Source: Lentzea jiangxiensis | Lineage (GTDB): Bacteria; Actinomycetota; Actinomycetes; Mycobacteriales; Pseudonocardiaceae | DNA length: 64,000 nt | Direction of reading: 5' to 3' | NCBI RefSeq assembly: GCF_900104175.1 | Contig: NZ_FNIX01000007.1 | Span: 186,001 to 250,000, forward strand | Part shown: positions 60,345 through 64,000 of the stretch, piece by piece | Numbering within the stretch: position 1 is the first letter of the stretch | Layout: the number at the start of each line of letters is the position of its first letter | The notes under the pieces: generated by a model | Seen by the model: only the letters and a program-made list of their open reading frames with translations | Told to the model about the DNA's origin: nothing | The model's database searches: none | Translations under genes and position numbers: made by a program

Positions 60345-62162
60345 CTACGTCGCGTCGGAGCCGGCAGTCGCCAGCGGCCCGAAGGACTCGTGCCAGCACG
60401 TGGTCCGGTCGAACGGATAGGCGGACAACGGAACTCGCCGCGGCCGCTGCCCGGCCGGCCACAGGTCGGCCCACTCGACGCGCTCGCCGGCGAGCCAGCG
60501 AGCAGCACCCTGCAGGTCCGGCTCCGGTACGTGGCGGTCAGCGGTTGTCGGGTCCGCGGGGTCGAACGTGGTGTGCAGCACCAACGGGTGCGGCTCTCCA
60601 CGCACGAATGCGCCAGCTGCGACCGCGAACTCATCCGCGTCCCCGGCGAGGATGACGACTCGCTGTGCCAGCTGAGCACGTCCCGTTTGGAGGGTCCACA
60701 CGGCGGCGGTGAAATCCGGCGGCGCGAGCCCCGGTCCGCCCGCCGGGTCCTGCCTGCCGTGGGGGAGCAGGTCGGCCAGTTCGGTCACCAAACGACGCAG
60801 ACTGCGCTCGGTGCGTGCGCTCACCGGCACAGGCCAGCGGCCGGACCGCCGCCAGCCGGAGCTGTCGAGCTCGGGCGCTTCCTCCAGCACGATGTGGGCG
60901 TTGGCCCCACCGACTCCCAGTGCGGTGATACCGACCCTGCGGGCCGGGCCGTCAGGCCAGGGAACAGCTCGTGCCGCGATGTCCACCGGACCGCGGTCCA
61001 CAGGGATGTCGGGATGTGGCGTGGTGAAACCGGCGGTGAGGGGAATCGTGCGATAGCGCAGCACCTGCACCGCCTTGGCCAGGCTCGCCGCGCCCGCCGC
61101 ACCTTCGAGGTGACCGATGTTGCCCTTCACCGACCCCATCCACAGCTTGCCGTCGGGCCCGGCGGCGGTCGTCCGACCCTCCTGCGACCGCAGCAGCTCG
61201 ACCACGGCCTGCACCTCGATGGGATCGCCTTTGCCGGTACCTGCGGCGTGCGACTCCATGTACCCCAGCGCGGAAGGAGGCAGATCCGCCTGCGCCAGCG
61301 CGCGGGTCATCAGCTGCACCTGCGACTCGGCGTCGGAGCGCGTCAGCGTGCCACGCCTGCCGTCGTGGTTCAGCGCGCTTCCCCTGATGACCGCGAGCAC
61401 CGGGTCACCGTCGGCCACCGCGTCCTCCAGGCGTTTGAGGACGAAGCAGAACACCCCTTCACCGCGGATGTAGCCGTCGGCGTCCGCGCTGAAGCACCGG
61501 GCCTGCCCTGTCGGCGAGAGAGCGCCGAACCGGTGCATCACGGCCTGCATGTGGCCGTGCAGGTAGATGTTCGGGCTTCCGGCGATCGCCATGTCGAGCT
61601 CACCCGCGCGAAGCCCCGACACCGCTTGGGCCACCGCCGTCAGGCCGCCCGCGCAGGCGGTGTCCAGCGTGATGCTGGGGCCGCGCAGGTCGAACTGGTG
61701 CGAGATCCGCGCCGAGGCGAAGGTCAGCAGGAGCCCGATCGCGCTGTACCGGTCGACGAGGTGCCGGTCCGCGGCGCGGTCGCGCATGTCGGAGCTCGTG
61801 GTGGAGACGAACACGCCGACGTCGCGCCCGGCGAGCGAGTCGGGTGCCAGGCCGGCGCTCTCCAGGGCGTGCCAGGTGGCTTCGAGCATCAAGCGCTGCT
61901 GGGGGTCCATCCAGACGGCCATCCGCGGCGTGATCTGGAAGAGTCCCGGCTCGAAGTCGCCCACGTCCGGCAGCAGGGACACGACCGGGTCCGGCGTGCC
62001 GCCCAGGTCGGCGCGGTAGTCGTGCAACCGGCCGGGAATCGCGGGGGACGAGGTGCACCTGCCCTCGGCGAGCAGGCGCCAGAACGCGTCGGCGTCCTCC
62101 GCACCGGGCACCCGCGCGGCCATGCCGATGATGGCGACGGGCGCTGCCTTTCCGACGCTCAC
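60345..62162 (-). CDS. KS-only polyketide synthase protein, trans-AT like
   Basis: 605 residues. Complete type I KS: Cys170 in LDTACAGGLTAV, His305 in ESHAAGTGKGD, His351 in VKGNIGHLEGAAG. A KS-AT-like linker ends with RRVPLSAYPFDRTTCWHESF, and the protein stops without AT, ACP or other domains. HAAGT replaces the usual HGTGT, and AGG replaces SSS after Cys. GTG start overlaps the AT stop (GTGA) behind GGGAGG. Supplied with extender units by the stand-alone AT, it may be a split module or a starter KS. Confidence 0.88.
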   Translation of the reverse strand: MSVGKAAPVAIIGMAARVPGAEDADAFWRLLAEGRCTSSPAIPGRLHDYRADLGGTPDPVVSLLPDVGDFEPGLFQITPRMAVWMDPQQRLMLEATWHALESAGLAPDSLAGRDVGVFVSTTSSDMRDRAADRHLVDRYSAIGLLLTFASARISHQFDLRGPSITLDTACAGGLTAVAQAVSGLRAGELDMAIAGSPNIYLHGHMQAVMHRFGALSPTGQARCFSADADGYIRGEGVFCFVLKRLEDAVADGDPVLAVIRGSALNHDGRRGTLTRSDAESQVQLMTRALAQADLPPSALGYMESHAAGTGKGDPIEVQAVVELLRSQEGRTTAAGPDGKLWMGSVKGNIGHLEGAAGAASLAKAVQVLRYRTIPLTAGFTTPHPDIPVDRGPVDIAARAVPWPDGPARRVGITALGVGGANAHIVLEEAPELDSSGWRRSGRWPVPVSARTERSLRRLVTELADLLPHGRQDPAGGPGLAPPDFTAAVWTLQTGRAQLAQRVVILAGDADEFAVAAGAFVRGEPHPLVLHTTFDPADPTTADRHVPEPDLQGAARWLAGERVEWADLWPAGQRPRRVPLSAYPFDRTTCWHESFGPLATAGSDAT

Positions 62163-63037
62163 CGCGCACCTCCCGTGGCAGCGGAGAGCAGGTTCGCCGC
62201 GGCGGGGATCTGCCGCAACATCCTCACCAGCACCTGGCTGACGCCCGGCTGGTGGAAGGACACGTCCTGGAAGTTCTCGACCACCCACGTCACGGACTGG
62301 TGCCAGCGCACAGGGCTGTGCACGTGCCGGACCAGAGAACCGGCGACGTCCGCCGCACTGTGCGGACGCGCGGTCAGGTTGGACACGACCGGAATGGCGG
62401 GCTCCTCGAAGGAGAACCGTTCCAGCCGCGCCCCGAAGTCAGCAGCGGCCTCCCGCATGTGACTGCTGTGGAACGCGCCGGTGATCGCCAGTCGCCGCAC
62501 ATCCGCGGCACCGAGATCGCGCATCCGCTGTTCCGCCGAAGCGAGAGCGCTCTCAGGACCCGCCAGGACCGTCTGCGTCGGCGAGTTGAAGTTGACGGCC
62601 TCGACGCCCCGCAACCGCGGATCGCCCAGCGCTTCGCAGACGGTCTCCTCGGCCAGCCCCTGCACGGCCGTCATCGCGCCGACAGCCGCCTGGGACGTGA
62701 TCTCGGCGCGCAGCCGGACCAGCTCCAGCCCTTCGAGGAAGCCGAACACACCCGCTGCTTCCAGGGCGTTGTACTCACCGAGACTGTGCCCCAGCGCGAC
62801 ATCGGGACTCAGCCCGTCCTCGCGGGCGGCTCGCAGGGCCAGGGCGCTGACCACGTAGGTGGCGGGCTGGGTGTAGCGGGTCTGGGCGAGTCGCTTCTCA
62901 TCGGCGCAGAGTTCACGCAGGTCGTAGCCCAGCGTCGCCGCGGCGGCCCCGGTCAGGTCGGGGAACCGCGCGAAGAGCTCGACCCCCATGTTCTGACGCT
63001 GCACACCCTGTCCTGGGAACAGGAAAACAACAGTCAT
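62159..63037 (-). CDS. Stand-alone malonyl-type acyltransferase (trans-AT)
   Basis: 292 residues. Q10 in FPGQGVQ, nucleophile Ser85 in GHSLGEYNAL, and the specificity motif GAFHSSHM, whose AFH rather than ASH favours malonyl. The length matches a discrete FabD/trans-AT. Overlaps on both sides (TGA/ATG with the KS-Ser gene, GTGA with the KS-only gene) show one operon. It loads malonate onto ACPs of the assembly line. Confidence 0.9.
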   Translation of the reverse strand: MTVVFLFPGQGVQRQNMGVELFARFPDLTGAAAATLGYDLRELCADEKRLAQTRYTQPATYVVSALALRAAREDGLSPDVALGHSLGEYNALEAAGVFGFLEGLELVRLRAEITSQAAVGAMTAVQGLAEETVCEALGDPRLRGVEAVNFNSPTQTVLAGPESALASAEQRMRDLGAADVRRLAITGAFHSSHMREAAADFGARLERFSFEEPAIPVVSNLTARPHSAADVAGSLVRHVHSPVRWHQSVTWVVENFQDVSFHQPGVSQVLVRMLRQIPAAANLLSAATGGAR

Positions 63038-64000
63038 CGAGTGTCCCTCGTCTGGATGGTCTCGGTGGTGAGTGCGATGGAGGTGTTGATGCCGCTGAAA
63101 CCGAAGCTGTTGGTGAGCGCCACAGGCCGGTCGAGCCGGCTGGAGGTGCGCCCCGCCAACCGCCCACCCACGTCGGGCATGGGACTGCTGGTGTTCGGGT
63201 TGCCGTGCACCCGGCCGTGACGCAGCTGCACCACGGTGGCAATGAGCTCGACCAAGCCCGCCGCGGTGAGCGCGTGACCGAGGAAAGCCTTGGTGGAGTT
63301 GACGAGTGGCCCGGCACCGACGCCGAAGACCTGCGCGATGGCGCGGGCCTCGCACTCGTCTCCGACCCGTGAACCGGTGGCGTGCGCGCTGAGATAGCCG
63401 ACATCGGCGGGTTCGATCCCGGCGGCGAGCATCGCGGCGCGCATGGCTTCGGTCTGCCCGGCCGAGTCGGGGGCAGCGCCGTGCCGGGCGTCGAGCCGCT
63501 GCCCGGCGCCCAGCAGAAGCGCCAGTGGTTCCTGCGCCGTCTGTCCGGCGAGTTCCAGAACGACCGCCGCCGCAGCCGGTCCCGGGACGAAACCCTCCCG
63601 GTGGTCGTCGAACGGCCGGCACACCGGCTCGGGGCCGGGGTGCAGTGCGCCGCTGGTGCTCAACGCGCGCGTTTCGGTCGACGACAGCTCCGCTGCGGGG
63701 GCGACCACCACGCACCGCTGCGCATCGCCCGCGCGGAGCAGGCGCATCGCCTGGATGACCGCCACCGCTCCGCTGGCCGACGCGGCGCCCACGGTCCACC
63801 CCTCGGCACGCAGGCCGAGCAGTTCGCTCACCACGCCCACGGTGTCGGTGTCCTGGTAGGCCACCGCGTGGGTGGGACGCACCCGCCGGGTGCCTTGCAC
63901 CTCGCCCAGCACCGTGCGTGCCTGGTAGTCCATGGCCAGGTTGTTGCCCGCCACGATCAGCGCGCACCCGGCGAGTTCGGACGCCGCCAGCCCGGCCTCG
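63034..64000 (-). CDS. KS-Ser decarboxylase-like ketosynthase (partial)
   Basis: The frame continues past the right edge, so the N-terminus is missing. FabF-like fold with AHATGSRVGDECEA (His) and NSTKAFLGHALTAAGL (His), but the nucleophile loop is VGAASASGAVAV: Cys is Ser. This is the signature of the KS that decarboxylates malonyl-ACP to acetyl-ACP in HMG-CoA-synthase beta-branching cassettes (CurC/PksF/MupG type). If so, an HMGS, enoyl-CoA hydratases and a donor ACP should lie just to the right. About 320 residues are visible. Confidence 0.8.
   Translation of the reverse strand, partial: EAGLAASELAGCALIVAGNNLAMDYQARTVLGEVQGTRRVRPTHAVAYQDTDTVGVVSELLGLRAEGWTVGAASASGAVAVIQAMRLLRAGDAQRCVVVAPAAELSSTETRALSTSGALHPGPEPVCRPFDDHREGFVPGPAAAAVVLELAGQTAQEPLALLLGAGQRLDARHGAAPDSAGQTEAMRAAMLAAGIEPADVGYLSAHATGSRVGDECEARAIAQVFGVGAGPLVNSTKAFLGHALTAAGLVELIATVVQLRHGRVHGNPNTSSPMPDVGGRLAGRTSSRLDRPVALTNSFGFSGINTSIALTTETIQTRDTR

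Overview
The window is high-GC actinobacterial DNA. Codon third positions are strongly G/C, GTG and TTG starts are frequent, and ATGA, GTGA or TGATG stop/start overlaps are common. Regulator-dense gene order, a mycothiol-type maleylpyruvate isomerase homologue, Scr1/DUF397 pairs and a polyketide island suggest a filamentous actinomycete, most likely a member of the Pseudonocardiaceae (Lentzea, Saccharothrix or Amycolatopsis-like). That placement is inference. I see no rRNA, tRNA, CRISPR array, intact IS element or prophage.

Layout. 0-10 kb: a secreted peptidase fragment, a PRPP synthetase, a TetR-controlled drug exporter with a strong terminator, a serine-hydrolase remnant, an IclR/aldehyde dehydrogenase pair, a phosphotransferase and several small or membrane proteins. 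10-20 kb: a secreted chitinase behind a DasR-like site, an AraC/VOC pair, an MBL hydrolase, a NarL-type two-component system, a SigG-type sigma factor with a VOC partner, and a MarR regulator facing an MMPL exporter. 20-32 kb: an AlkZ-like DNA glycosylase, a short gene graveyard, a kdpFABC potassium pump without kdpDE, a Tat-exported amidohydrolase, a sphingomyelinase-like secreted enzyme, a KDPG-type aldolase and a TetX-like monooxygenase. 32-40 kb: an XRE-cupin regulator next to a methyltransferase with a His-Gly tail, a frameshifted small gene, an Scr1/DUF397 pair, an unusual flavoprotein beside a membrane-anchored VWA protein, and a MerR/thioredoxin pair.

40-46 kb is a sulfur-salvage style island. 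Two luciferase-like monooxygenases precede a polar amino-acid ABC transporter whose mRNA begins with a 17-residue leader peptide of the LxSRxHID type with two Cys codons. A stand-alone winged-helix protein closes the island. 46-48.4 kb carries a phosphotransferase, an AraC regulator and a double SnoaL-like protein.

48.7-64 kb is a biosynthetic island that runs off the right edge. It has a 965-residue LAL/LuxR regulator. A leftward set encodes an ACP, a KS and an acyl-CoA oxidase-like gene that is broken by an internal deletion. A rightward operon encodes a fatty acyl-AMP ligase, an ACP, a P450 and a KASIII-like protein, followed by a glycosyltransferase. A second leftward set encodes a KS-only protein, a stand-alone AT and a KS with Cys replaced by Ser. 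The likely logic is activation of an acyl group onto an ACP, oxidation on the carrier, and transfer to a glycosylated polyketide made by a trans-AT assembly line. Two copies of a 16-bp palindrome lie between the divergent arms and are the best candidates for cluster control.

A feature running through the window is a TANNNT hexamer exactly 6 or 7 nt before the start codon in about 15 genes. It implies many leaderless transcripts and helps choose starts.
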